Assembly: GCF_001422045.1 (NCBI RefSeq)
Contig: NZ_LMLW01000012.1
Location: 1 to 64,000 of the forward strand
Length of the DNA stretch: 64,000 nucleotides
Direction of reading: 5' to 3'
DNA from: Sphingomonas sp. Leaf242
Lineage (GTDB): Bacteria > Pseudomonadota > Alphaproteobacteria > Sphingomonadales > Sphingomonadaceae
Made by a program: the position numbers and the translations under genes. A model generated the notes under the pieces. It searched no databases, was not told where the DNA came from, and was given only the letters and a program-made list of their open reading frames with translations. How positions within the stretch are numbered: position 1 is the first letter of the stretch; every line of letters starts with the position of its first letter. Below, piece by piece: positions 34,293 through 43,070 of this stretch.

Positions 34293-35204
34293 ATGGATCC
34301 CTTGTCGGACGTACTCGCCCTGCTGAAGCCCAGCAGCTACGGATTTCGAGGCCTGGACGCCGGCGAGGACTGGGCGCTTGCCTACCCGCCGGCCGAAGGA
34401 GTCAAATGCTTCGCGATTCACACCGGGACATGCTGGATTGCACTGGAGGGCGGAAGCGAGCCGATGGCGCTTTACGCGGGCGACTTCATCCTGCTGCCCG
34501 GCCGCGTCGCGTTCAGCCTCTACAGCGCGATCGGCGCGCCGGTGACCGACGCCTTTGCATTCTTCCCGTCGTTCCCCGCCGGCGAGACCGGTGTGCTGGG
34601 CGGCGGCGGCAGTTGCTCGGGCGTGGGCGGCTTCTTCGACTTCACCGGGCTCCACGCCGACCTTTTGCTCGGCATCCTGCCCCCGATCGTCCACATCCGG
34701 GCAGAGGCGACCAAGGCGGCACTCGGCTGGCTGATCGAGCGGTTGATGCGCGAGCTGCGAGACCCGCAACCGGGCGGCACGCTGATGGCGGGGCATCTGG
34801 CGCAGACGCTGCTGATCGAGGCGCTGCGACTCCACCTCGCCGAACGCTCGCCGCATAGCGCTGGCTGGCTGTTCGCGCTGGCCGACACGCAGATGCGCGC
34901 CGTGATCTCGGCAATGCATGCAGACCCCGCCCGGCGCTGGACGCTCGCCGACCTCGCCCGAACAGGCGGCATGTCGCGGTCCAGCTTTGCCGTGCGGTTC
35001 AAGCAAACGGTCGGCGAGCCGGCAATGGACTATTTGACCCGCTGGCGGATGATGCTGGCGGCCGATCGGCTGGCAAGCGGGCGTGTCTCGATCGCGACCG
35101 TAGCCCCCGCCGTCGGCTACGAGTCTGAAAGCGCGTTCAGTGCCGCGTTCAAGCGGACGTTCGGCCACTCGCCGAGCGAGTTCACCAAGGCGGTGGCCGT
35201 GTAG
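34293..35204 (+). CDS. AraC family transcriptional regulator, cupin type
   Basis: This 303-residue regulator has an N-terminal AraC-type cupin (cupin_6-like) ligand domain (about residues 1-190) with a glycine-rich GGGGS loop near residue 108. The C-terminal tandem helix-turn-helix domain (about residues 200-300) has RWTLADLARTGGMSRSSFAVRFK and VGYESESAFSAAFKRTFG. The ATG at 34293 has AGGAATT upstream. It is divergent from the MDR oxidoreductase gene, which it likely controls. Confidence 0.9.
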   Translation: MDPLSDVLALLKPSSYGFRGLDAGEDWALAYPPAEGVKCFAIHTGTCWIALEGGSEPMALYAGDFILLPGRVAFSLYSAIGAPVTDAFAFFPSFPAGETGVLGGGGSCSGVGGFFDFTGLHADLLLGILPPIVHIRAEATKAALGWLIERLMRELRDPQPGGTLMAGHLAQTLLIEALRLHLAERSPHSAGWLFALADTQMRAVISAMHADPARRWTLADLARTGGMSRSSFAVRFKQTVGEPAMDYLTRWRMMLAADRLASGRVSIATVAPAVGYESESAFSAAFKRTFGHSPSEFTKAVAV

Positions 35205-35280
35205 CCGGCCTTATTGCCGCACGCGGCGATCGCGCAGACGTCCTTTTCAGCGTACAACAACGAGCGCGTGCGATCGATAA

Positions 35281-35295
35281 TGAGAGTTATTCGCA
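35281..35295 (+). promoter_or_regulatory. Candidate Fur box
   Basis: TGAGAGT-T-ATTCGCA matches the 7-1-7 Fur pattern TGAtAAT-n-ATTaTCA at 10 of 14 positions. It lies about 40 bases upstream of the PepSY gene, in an AT-rich pocket. Iron repression of the operon is inferred. Confidence 0.5.
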
Positions 35296-35335
35296 TTATT
35301 CTTGATGCGCGTTTCGACAGGCGTTAGGCGGGGAT

Positions 35336-35995
35336 GTGACATCGCAATCTCCCTCTTCACCTGGCCGCACATCAGTCAGCCGCAACCGGAAAAAATGGCG
35401 TAGCTGGTGGTTGAAGCAGCTCCATAGCTGGCATTGGATCAGCGCGGCTTTGTCGCTAGTCGGCATGCTGTTGTTCGCGATCACCGGCATCACACTCAAT
35501 CATGCGGCATCGATCGGTGCCAAGCCGGTGGTCATCGAGAAAAGCGGCATGCTGCTCCCCTCGCTGCGTCGCATGCTGACCGCACCGCACACGCCGGACA
35601 CCCCTCTGCCCGCGCCCGTCGCGAAAAGCGTCGCGGCCACGGTCGGCCTCGATCCCGCCGGCAAGTCGGTCGAGTGGTCCGACACCGACGCCTATATCGC
35701 GCTGCCACGCCCCGGTGGCGACGCCTGGGTCAGCATCGAGCGCGCGACCGGACGCATCACCGCGGAAACGACCGATCGCGGCTGGATCTCGTATTTGAAC
35801 GATCTCCACAAGGGGCGGAATGCGGGCGAAGGCTGGGCGTGGTTCATCGACATCTTCGCCGGCGCCTGCATCCTGTTCACGCTGACCGGACTGCTCCTGT
35901 TGCAGCTCCATGCGCGCCATCGGCCGACGACCTGGCCGATCGTCGCCGCCGGGCTCGCCATTCCCGTCCTGCTTGCCATCCTGTTCGTCCATTGA
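35336..35995 (+). CDS. PepSY-associated transmembrane protein
   Basis: This 219-residue inner-membrane protein has a basic cytoplasmic N-terminus and a first span starting LHSWHWISAALSLVG (about residues 29-55) with closely spaced His residues. A periplasmic PepSY-like domain (about 60-160) follows, then two C-terminal spans. Proteins of this family bind b-haem through membrane His residues and pass electrons across the membrane; ferric-siderophore reductases belong here. The start is GTG at 35336 with a GGCGGGG purine run upstream. It opens the operon with DUF2271, DUF4198 and ApbE genes, and sits behind a Fur-like site. Confidence 0.85.
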   Translation: MTSQSPSSPGRTSVSRNRKKWRSWWLKQLHSWHWISAALSLVGMLLFAITGITLNHAASIGAKPVVIEKSGMLLPSLRRMLTAPHTPDTPLPAPVAKSVAATVGLDPAGKSVEWSDTDAYIALPRPGGDAWVSIERATGRITAETTDRGWISYLNDLHKGRNAGEGWAWFIDIFAGACILFTLTGLLLLQLHARHRPTTWPIVAAGLAIPVLLAILFVH

Positions 35996-36006
35996 GGGGT
36001 TCTGCC

Positions 36007-36501
36007 ATGCGTCCTACCGCGTTGCTTTTGTTTGGCGGGGCGATCACCGCGCCTGCGCTGTCGTTGCCCGCCAGCGCCGCGCCCGCGGGCACCGTCACGA
36101 TCACCATCCCCCAGCTGAGCGTCGCGGAATATCACAAGCCCTATGTCGCGGTCTGGCTGGAGCCGGTCGGTGGCGGCGCACCGCGCACGCTCGCGGTCTG
36201 GTATGATTTGAAGAAGCGCGGCAACGATCCCGGTACCAAATGGCTGGCGGACCTGCGCGCCTGGTGGCGCAAGGGTGGCCGCAGCATGACGATGCCCGCA
36301 GACGGTATCAGCGGCGCGACGCGTGCGCCGGGCCAGTACACCATTCCCCTGCCCGCCGACATCAAGCCCGGCCAATACGTCCTGAACGTTGAGGCTGCGC
36401 GCGAGACCGGCGGCCGCGAGCTCGTGTCCGTACCGCTTACCGCCGGAGCCCGCACAACGGGCAAGACCGAGCTCGGCGCCGTCGCCATCTCCGCCCGCTA
36501 A
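36007..36501 (+). CDS. DUF2271 protein with covalent FMN acceptor motif
   Basis: This 164-residue periplasmic protein has a Sec signal (cut near residue 25, ASAAP) and a DUF2271 domain (YVAVWLEPVGGG, LAVWYDLKK, TKWLADLRAWW). Residues 99-105 read DGISGAT, the D-x-x-(S/T)-G-A-T signature modified by ApbE in NqrC and RnfG; Thr105 would carry FMN through a phosphoester. The ATG has GAGGGG upstream, 11 bases after the PepSY stop. I infer that this is the flavoprotein partner of the PepSY membrane protein and the substrate of the ApbE encoded two genes on. Confidence 0.88.
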   Translation: MRPTALLLFGGAITAPALSLPASAAPAGTVTITIPQLSVAEYHKPYVAVWLEPVGGGAPRTLAVWYDLKKRGNDPGTKWLADLRAWWRKGGRSMTMPADGISGATRAPGQYTIPLPADIKPGQYVLNVEAARETGGRELVSVPLTAGARTTGKTELGAVAISAR

Positions 36502-36511
36502 GGATCACAGC

Positions 36512-37351
36512 ATGAAGCCTTTTGTTGCACGCCTGATGGCCGCCGCTGCGCTGCTGTCGATCCCCGCCGCGCTGTCGGCGCACCGCATGTGGCTGTTGCC
36601 ATCCGCCACCGTGTTCTCGGGCACCGACGGCTGGGTGACGGTCGACGCCGCCGTCTCGAACGACCTGTTCTTCTTCGACCACCAGCCGCTCAGGCTCGAC
36701 GGCATGAAGGTCTGGCAGCCCGACGGCAGCGAAGGCGCATTGCAGAACGGCGCGACCGGCCGCTATCGCTCGGTGTTCGACGTCAAGCTCGACAAGCCCG
36801 GCACGTGGAAGATCGGCACGCAGATGTCCGCGGTCATGGGCAGCTTCAAGGTCGATGGCGTCGAGAAGCGCCTCGGCGGTCGTCGCGGTCCGCCACAGCC
36901 GAACGCGCCTGCCCCGCTGACCGTCGCCGACATCCCCGCCAACGCGACCGACGTGAAGGTCACGGAGGTGTCGGGCCGCAACGAGATCTTCGTGACCGCG
37001 GGCGCACCGACCACCACTGTGTTCAAGACGACCGGCAAGGGCCTCGAGTTCGCGCCGCTCACGCACCCCGACGAGCTGGTCGCGGGCGAGACCGCGAAGT
37101 TTCGCTTCCTGGTCGACGGCAAGCCCGCGTCCGGCTTGAAGGTCACGGTGATCCCCGGCGGCAAGCGCTATCGCAACGACGAGGGCGCACGCGAGCTGAC
37201 CACCGGCGCGGACGGCGTGTTGAGCGTCTCATGGCCGACCGCCGGGATGTACTGGCTCAACGCGACGCTCACCGACGCCAAGGCAACGAGCCCGCGCGCG
37301 ACCGAGCGCCGGATGAGCTATGTCACGACGCTCGAAGTCCTCACGCCCTGA
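36512..37351 (+). CDS. DUF4198 periplasmic protein
   Basis: This 279-residue exported protein has a signal peptide (to about residue 22, AALSA) followed by HRMWLLPSATVFSG, the typical start of DUF4198 (NikM-like) domains. Two Ig-like beta-sandwich halves are suggested, the second covering FLVDGKPASGLKVTVIPGGKRYR and MYWLNATL. Such proteins often accompany metal or haem uptake and are thought to bind a ligand. A second, more distant DUF4198 gene lies about 1.3 kb downstream on the other strand. Confidence 0.82.
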   Translation: MKPFVARLMAAAALLSIPAALSAHRMWLLPSATVFSGTDGWVTVDAAVSNDLFFFDHQPLRLDGMKVWQPDGSEGALQNGATGRYRSVFDVKLDKPGTWKIGTQMSAVMGSFKVDGVEKRLGGRRGPPQPNAPAPLTVADIPANATDVKVTEVSGRNEIFVTAGAPTTTVFKTTGKGLEFAPLTHPDELVAGETAKFRFLVDGKPASGLKVTVIPGGKRYRNDEGARELTTGADGVLSVSWPTAGMYWLNATLTDAKATSPRATERRMSYVTTLEVLTP

Positions 37352-37376
37352 GGCGTCCGGGTGTGAGTTTGGCGGC

Positions 37377-38348
37377 ATGAGGATCGCGCTGCCACCGACG
37401 ATCGACGCCACGGCGTTCGCGGCGCGCGATCCGTCGGCGGTAGTGCTCGATCTGCACGGCGCGACCATGGGGACGTCGTGGAGCATGCGCTTCGCTGCGC
37501 CCGCCGGCACCGACCCGTCGCCGATCCGCGCAGCGATCGTCGCGCGGCTGGCCAGGCTCGTCGCCGAGATGAGCCACTGGGCACCGGATTCGCTGCTGTC
37601 CCGCTTCAACCGGTCGGCGCCCGGCACCTGGACGACGCTCCCGTCCGACTTCGCGCATGTCATGACGCGCGGCTTGGCGATCGCCGAGCTGACCGGCGGC
37701 GCGTTCGATCCGACGATCGGCAAGCTCGTCGATGCCTGGGGTTTCGGCTCCGTCCCCGTCGCCTGCCCCCCAAGCACACCCGAAATCGAGAGGGCCCGCG
37801 CGACATCGGGCTGGCGTCGGCTGTCGTTCGCCCCCGACGGCGCGCATCTTCGTCAGCCCGGCGGCACCGCGCTCGACCTGTCGGGAATCGCCAAGGGCCA
37901 CGCGGTCGACGCCGTCGCCGACCTGCTGCACGATGTCGGCATCCCGAACGCACTGGTCGAGATCGGCGGCGAACTCGTCGGTCGTGGTATCAAGCCGGAC
38001 GGTGATCCCTGGTGGGTCGACCTCGAAAGTCCGCCTGGAATGGCGCTCCCCTCATTGCGCTTTGCGCTGCACGGGATGGCAGTAGCGACCTCCGGCGACT
38101 ACTGCCGCGGCGCGCACACGCTCGATCCACGCACCGGACGTCCGATCGAAACGCACGTCGTCTCCGCCAGCGCGGTCCACCAGACCGCGCTCGACGCCGA
38201 CGCCTGGGCGACCGCGTTGACCGTGCTCGGCCCGGACGGCCTTAACCTTGCGGACGACCAAAGGATCGCCGCTCGGCTCGTCACGGAGATCGGCGGCACC
38301 GTACGAGAATACCTCACTCCCGGTCTATCCGCGATGCTGATCGACTGA
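37377..38348 (+). CDS. apbE: FAD:protein FMN transferase ApbE
   Basis: ApbE transfers FMN from FAD to a Thr or Ser of an exported target protein. The 323-residue product has HGATMGTSWSMR near residue 29, the SRFNRS and GGAFDPTIGKLVDAWGF regions, LDLSGIAKGHAVDAVADLL near residue 168 and VEIGGELVGRG, all family hallmarks. There is no obvious signal peptide or lipobox, so it may act in the cytoplasm or be anchored through a partner. I chose the ATG at 37377 over one at 37320 that overlaps DUF4198. Its likely target is the DUF2271 protein of this operon. Confidence 0.93.
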   Translation: MRIALPPTIDATAFAARDPSAVVLDLHGATMGTSWSMRFAAPAGTDPSPIRAAIVARLARLVAEMSHWAPDSLLSRFNRSAPGTWTTLPSDFAHVMTRGLAIAELTGGAFDPTIGKLVDAWGFGSVPVACPPSTPEIERARATSGWRRLSFAPDGAHLRQPGGTALDLSGIAKGHAVDAVADLLHDVGIPNALVEIGGELVGRGIKPDGDPWWVDLESPPGMALPSLRFALHGMAVATSGDYCRGAHTLDPRTGRPIETHVVSASAVHQTALDADAWATALTVLGPDGLNLADDQRIAARLVTEIGGTVREYLTPGLSAMLID

Positions 38349-38403
38349 TCGCCGCCACTCGATACATCCGACCGAACAGGTGGCATCCTAAACCCGGCAA
38401 GAT

Positions 38404-38463
38404 CTTGTTTCCCCGCGAAGGCGGGGACCCAGACTGGACTCCCGCCTTCGCGGGAGAACAAGG
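38404..38463. repeat. Intergenic palindrome, copy of 21628 type
   Basis: Arms 'cttgtttccccgcgaaggcg' and 'cgccttcgcgggagaacaag' flank 'gggacccagactggactcc'. It separates convergent apbE and the DUF4198 gene. No gene is seen in the remaining 170 bases of this gap. Confidence 0.85.
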
Positions 38464-38634
38464 AGGCGTAAGATGACGTCGGATACAGCCCGATCAAATC
38501 GGGTCCGTTCCCAACCCCTTGCAGCGGACCAAGGCCAAGACGCTGCAGAACCGGGTGATGTCGATCACCGACGAGAATTAGCAGCACGCTGTAATCCTCC
38601 GCCAGGGGGAGGATACGGAGACAGCGACGTCGCC

Positions 38635-39456
38635 TCAGATTGCCTCGAACGCCAGCGTCACGGTGAAGCTCGAGTACGCATCCGCCGCGCCCGGCGTAGC
38701 TGCGCGGTGCCGCACCAGGATCAGATACCGCCCGGCATCGGACGGGATCAGCGTCACCTTCCCGGCCTTGTCGCTGTTCACCACCGCGACCTGCTTGCGG
38801 CCGTCATAGAACCCCGCCTCGCGGAACAGCGTCACGGGTTCGCCGGCGAGCGGCTTGCCCTCGTACAGGATTTCGAACGCGGCCGCCGCACCCGGCGCGT
38901 AGCTGCTCGGATCGCCGAGCGGGTGGATTTCCAGCGCCTTGCCGCGCGCCGCGAGAGCACCCGACGCGCCCGGCCTGCCCCGCACCACATACGCGTCGGC
39001 CAGCGTCGTGCTGCGCACGTCGACCAATGTCGCGCCGGGCGGTGGCGATTTGCCTTCGCGGACGATCGTCCAGGTATCGCCGGTCCGGTACATCTTGCTC
39101 AACCGCCCTATCCGCTGCCCGGACGAAAGCCGGTACACACCGTCCGCCGGTAGCACAGCCTCGACGATCGCCTGGTCGGTGGTCAGCGTCGGCGTGGCTA
39201 GCTTGACGGTCTTTCCGTCGGGGCCGGTGATCTCGAACGGTGCATCCTTCATCGCGATCTCGGGCCGGAATGCGTCCTCGGTGAACGACGCCTGGAACGT
39301 GACGCGATCACGCCCTGCCGCGTCGAACACGCTCGGCAGCACATACGGCATGTGCGCCGCCGAAGGCCCCGACACGAGGGCAAGCACGGTGGCTATGGCG
39401 GGGGCGAGCGCCCCGGTCGCTCGCGCCGTGCGCCAATTTCCCCTGATCTTCGTCAT
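38635..39456 (-). CDS. DUF4198 periplasmic protein, second copy
   Basis: This 273-residue exported protein has a longer signal region (to about residue 34, GPSAA), then HMPYVLPSVFDAAGRD, as in DUF4198 proteins. It has a beta-rich C-terminal domain with YEGKPLAGEPVTLFR and a GRYLILVRHR strand. It is divergent from the haem-type TonB receptor, sharing an intergenic Fur-like site. The ATG at 39456 has AAGGAG upstream. It is only weakly similar to the copy at 36512, so it is not a recent duplicate. Confidence 0.82.
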   Translation of the reverse strand: MTKIRGNWRTARATGALAPAIATVLALVSGPSAAHMPYVLPSVFDAAGRDRVTFQASFTEDAFRPEIAMKDAPFEITGPDGKTVKLATPTLTTDQAIVEAVLPADGVYRLSSGQRIGRLSKMYRTGDTWTIVREGKSPPPGATLVDVRSTTLADAYVVRGRPGASGALAARGKALEIHPLGDPSSYAPGAAAAFEILYEGKPLAGEPVTLFREAGFYDGRKQVAVVNSDKAGKVTLIPSDAGRYLILVRHRAATPGAADAYSSFTVTLAFEAI

Positions 39457-39487
39457 CGCGATGCTCCTTTTCGATGCCACTTGATAA

Positions 39488-39502
39488 CGAGAATGATTCG
39501 CA
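39488..39502 (+). promoter_or_regulatory. Candidate Fur box between divergent genes
   Basis: CGAGAAT-G-ATTCGCA matches the 7-1-7 Fur pattern at 10 of 14 positions. It sits 33 bases before the TonB receptor start and 31 bases from the DUF4198 start, so it could control both. Confidence 0.55.
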
Positions 39503-39535
39503 CTAGCAAGCTTTCAGACTGTGGGGATAACGAAC

Positions 39536-41812
39536 ATGACATTGATCAAATTGCTGGCCGGCATCTCGCCGGTCGCGCTGATGATCGGCACCGCCGGCCT
39601 TGCCCATGCAGAGCCCATTCTGGCGGAAGCGGCGCGCGCTTCGGCGACCGACATGTCGGCCACGACCGCGCCAGCCGCCGATCCGGAGGGTCAGGACAAG
39701 ACGATCACCGTCACCGCGACGCGTACTGAAAAGGCGGTCGAGGACGTTCCCGCGACCGTGTCGGTGATCGACGCGAAGACGATCCAGGATCGCTTCATCT
39801 CCGACATCAAAGATCTGGTGCGCTACGAGCCGGGCGTCACCGTCCGCCGCGCGCCGTCGCGCTTCACCGCCGCCGGATCCTCGACCGGACGCGACCGCGA
39901 CAGTGGGTTCAACATCCGCGGACTCGAAGGCAACCGCGTCCTCATCACCGTCGATGGCGTCCGCGTCCCGGACGCGTTCAGCTTCGGCGCGCAATCGGTC
40001 GGCCGCGGCGATTACGTCGATCTCGACCTGCTCAAATCGGTCGAGATCCTGCGCGGCCCCGCCTCCGCGCTCTATGGCAGCGACGGTGTCGCGGGCGCGG
40101 TCAGTTTCATCACCAAGGACCCGCGCGATTTCCTCGCCGATGGCAAGCTCGTGGGCGGCGGGCTTCGCTCCAGCTACGATTCCTCGGACGACAGCTGGAC
40201 CAACGGCTTCGTCGTTGCCGGCAAGACGGGAGATATCGAGGCGATGGTCGCCTATACCCGTCGCGACGGACACGAGACCGAGACCAAGGGCAGCAACGAC
40301 AGCGCGACCACCGATCGCACGACGGCGAACCCGCAGGACATCGAGTCCAACGCGCTGCTCGGCCGCCTCGTCTGGGCGCCGAACGATGCCAACCGGTTGC
40401 GGCTGACCTATGAGCATTTCTCGTCCGTGGTCGACACCGACGTCCTCAGCGCGATCGCCAAGCCCCCGCTCGCGGCGACATCGGTGATCGGCCTCAGCGC
40501 GCACGACACGACCGAGCGCAATCGCGGTACGCTCGACTATCGCTATATCGGCGACGGGATCGTCAGCGGTATCCGCGCGGCGGGCTATTACCAGAAGAGC
40601 CTCACGCTTCAGGCTGCGGCGGAGGACCGCAACACCGCCGCCGACCGCACGCGCATCAACCGCTTCGACAACGAAGTGTACGGCGGCACGCTGCAACTCG
40701 AGAGCCGCGCCGCGACCGGGGCGTTGACGCACCTGTTCGCCTATGGCGCCGACTACTCGCACACCCGCCAGACGGGTGTGCGAGACGGCACCGTCGCGCC
40801 TGCGGGCGAGGTCTATCCGACCCGCGCCTTCCCGACTACCGACTACACGCTGGTCGGCGTGTTCGCGCAGGACGAGATTGCCATCGCAGACGGGCTACTG
40901 ACGCTGTTCCCGTCGATCCGCTACGATCACTACAAGCTTAACCCGCAGAACGATCCGCTGTTCACCACCTTCGTCCCGCGCGAGCAGAGCGGATCGAAGG
41001 TGACGCCGCGGATCGGTGCGGTCGCCAAGCTGACCGAGGGCGTCCGGCTGTTCGCCAACTACGCGCAAGGCTTCAAGCCGCCCGAGCCGAACCAGATCAA
41101 CAACGGCTTCGCCAATATCACGCAGAATTACCGCTCGGTTCCCAATCCCGATCTGAAGCCCGAGACGAGCAGCAGCGTCGAGGGCGGCATCCGCTTGAGC
41201 GGTACCGGCTGGTCGCTGAGCGGAACCGCGTTCAGCAGCCGCTTCCGCAACTTCATCGACCAGGTTCAGGTGAGTGGCGCTTTCACTGCGGCCGACCCGG
41301 CGGTGTACCAGTACATCAATCGTGGCCGCGTCAAGATCGAGGGCCTCGAAGCACGTGGCGAGGCACGCCTGCCGATCGGCGTCGGCGTCCGCGCCGCTGC
41401 GTCCTACGCCAAGGGCACGATGCGGACGCCCGGTGTCGCCGGCACGCAGCCGCTCGACAGCATCGAACCCGTCAAGCTCGTCGCAGGCATCTTTTACCAG
41501 CCCGATGCCGGGCCGTTTCGCGCCGAGGTCATCGCGACGCATTCGGCGGGCAAGAAGGTTGGCGATACCAACAACAGCTGCAACACCGCAGCCACCAGTT
41601 GCTTCACGCCATCGGGGTTCTGGATCCTCGACGCCACCGCGTCGCTGCGCGTGATGGATCATGCGACGCTGCGCGCGGGGATCTTCAACATCACCGACAA
41701 GAAGTATTTCTGGTGGAGCGACGTCCGCGGACTGACCTCGACCTCGGTCGTGCGCGACGCCTATTCGCAACCCGGCCGCAACGCCGGGCTCTCCTTCTCG
41801 CTCAATCTGTGA
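39536..41812 (+). CDS. TonB-dependent haem/hemoglobin-type receptor
   Basis: This 758-residue outer-membrane receptor has a signal peptide ending AGLAHA near residue 25, a TonB box-like ITVTATRTEKAVEDVPATVSV, a plug domain (about 60-200) with NIRGLEGNRVLITVDGVR and VEILRGPASALYGSDGVAG, and a 22-strand barrel. It contains FKPPEPNQ and NPDLKPETS, resembling the FRAP and NPNL motifs of haem receptors, and ends in an aromatic-poor SFSLNL. It most resembles the hemoglobin/transferrin receptor family; the exact ligand is inferred. GGGGATA precedes the ATG. Confidence 0.87.
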   Translation: MTLIKLLAGISPVALMIGTAGLAHAEPILAEAARASATDMSATTAPAADPEGQDKTITVTATRTEKAVEDVPATVSVIDAKTIQDRFISDIKDLVRYEPGVTVRRAPSRFTAAGSSTGRDRDSGFNIRGLEGNRVLITVDGVRVPDAFSFGAQSVGRGDYVDLDLLKSVEILRGPASALYGSDGVAGAVSFITKDPRDFLADGKLVGGGLRSSYDSSDDSWTNGFVVAGKTGDIEAMVAYTRRDGHETETKGSNDSATTDRTTANPQDIESNALLGRLVWAPNDANRLRLTYEHFSSVVDTDVLSAIAKPPLAATSVIGLSAHDTTERNRGTLDYRYIGDGIVSGIRAAGYYQKSLTLQAAAEDRNTAADRTRINRFDNEVYGGTLQLESRAATGALTHLFAYGADYSHTRQTGVRDGTVAPAGEVYPTRAFPTTDYTLVGVFAQDEIAIADGLLTLFPSIRYDHYKLNPQNDPLFTTFVPREQSGSKVTPRIGAVAKLTEGVRLFANYAQGFKPPEPNQINNGFANITQNYRSVPNPDLKPETSSSVEGGIRLSGTGWSLSGTAFSSRFRNFIDQVQVSGAFTAADPAVYQYINRGRVKIEGLEARGEARLPIGVGVRAAASYAKGTMRTPGVAGTQPLDSIEPVKLVAGIFYQPDAGPFRAEVIATHSAGKKVGDTNNSCNTAATSCFTPSGFWILDATASLRVMDHATLRAGIFNITDKKYFWWSDVRGLTSTSVVRDAYSQPGRNAGLSFSLNL

Positions 41813-41820
41813 GGCTTTTG

Positions 41821-42789
41821 ATGTTCCGCTCCCTTCTTCTCGCGACCGGGCTGACGCTGGCTGCGCTCCCCCTCGCGCCGACGATCGCGTCGGCGCAAAC
41901 GCAGGCCGTCTATGGCGACCAGGCCCGCGATCACGCATCGATCCTGGCGATGGCCGGCACCTTCAAAGTGACGTTCGACATGCGAGAGACGACGCCGCTG
42001 GTCGCGGGCTACAAGCCCTACCCCGCCAAGCTCAGCGGCGGGCACGAGGTCGTCCGCGCGATCGTCGATACGCCCGACCACGTCGTCCTCCAGCATCTGC
42101 TGGTCGTCACGGACGGCAACGCCAAGACGATGGTGATCAAGCACTGGCGGCAGGACTGGACGTGGCAGCCCGAGAGCGTGCTCGTCTATACCGCGGCAGG
42201 CCGCTGGACCCTGCGTCCGCTCGCCGAGGCGGAACGACGTGGCGCATGGTCGCAGACGGTGTGGCAGACCGACGATTCCCCGCGATACGGCGGGATCGGT
42301 CGCTGGCGCTACGACGACGGCGCCTCTCGCTGGACCAGCGACGAGACGCGCCGGCCGCTCGCGCGCCGCGATGCGACCCGGAATCCGCCTTATGACCATT
42401 ACGTCGGCAGCAATCGCCACGTGCTCACCCCCGCCGGCTGGGTCCACGAACAGGACAACGCCAAGATCGGCCTCAAGGACGGCAGACCCGCCACGTACGT
42501 CCACGAATACGTCATCAACACCTACACCCCCGCGACCGACTTCGCGGTAGCGGCTGCGGACGCGTATTGGGCGAAGACGAAGGACTATTGGGCCGCGGTC
42601 CGCACCGACTGGGACCGCGCGATCGCGAAAGGCTCAGGCCTGCGGGTTGCGGAAGATGCGTCGAATGGGTCGACCACCGGCCACCAGTTGATGTTACTCG
42701 CCGACGATATCGCGGCGCGTGAAACCGATCAGAAGTCGGGAGAGGCCGAAGCCGCCAATCTGATCCGGCGCGAGAGCGGGACATCATGA
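41821..42789 (+). CDS. DUF6607 family exported protein
   Basis: This 322-residue protein has a signal peptide ending ASAQT near residue 26 and a DUF6607-type body: GTFKVTFDMRET, VLQHLLVV, HWRQDWTWQPESVLVY and repeated Trp-rich segments ending WVHEQDNAK. The ATG lies eight bases after the TonB receptor stop, so the two are co-transcribed. Members commonly sit beside TonB receptors and PepSY/DUF2271 genes, but no activity is known to me. Confidence 0.8.
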   Translation: MFRSLLLATGLTLAALPLAPTIASAQTQAVYGDQARDHASILAMAGTFKVTFDMRETTPLVAGYKPYPAKLSGGHEVVRAIVDTPDHVVLQHLLVVTDGNAKTMVIKHWRQDWTWQPESVLVYTAAGRWTLRPLAEAERRGAWSQTVWQTDDSPRYGGIGRWRYDDGASRWTSDETRRPLARRDATRNPPYDHYVGSNRHVLTPAGWVHEQDNAKIGLKDGRPATYVHEYVINTYTPATDFAVAAADAYWAKTKDYWAAVRTDWDRAIAKGSGLRVAEDASNGSTTGHQLMLLADDIAARETDQKSGEAEAANLIRRESGTS

Positions 42790-43070
42790 ATGTCTCGCGT
42801 CGATCTGGCCGGTTCCCGCAATCTGATCGACAAAGCGACATTCGGGCCGGGCCCGCCTCTCACCGAAGCCAGCCGTTCATTCGTGTTCCGATTGCGCGAT
42901 CGAGCCCACTTTTCCGGCGCGGAGATCGCCGCCCCGCGTTGAAATTGGACCTCGGGCAAGCGTCCGGGCCGGTGATCAGCAAGAACTTCTGAGCGTGTAC
43001 GCAGCGTATACCGGACGGCGATCCGCCGGAGCATGGCTGCACCGCGATCGTCTATAAACTCCGGCAGTGC
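42790..43070. other. Gap between convergent genes
   Basis: No gene is supported here. A 68-codon frame starting in an ATGA overlap with DUF6607 exists at 42786-42992, but its codon use lacks the strong third-position GC of the neighbours. No clear terminator was found. Confidence 0.4.

Noticed and set aside
42786-42992. 68-codon frame starting in an ATGA overlap with DUF6607
   Set aside because: Codon use lacks the strong third-position GC of real neighbours, and the product has no recognizable features.
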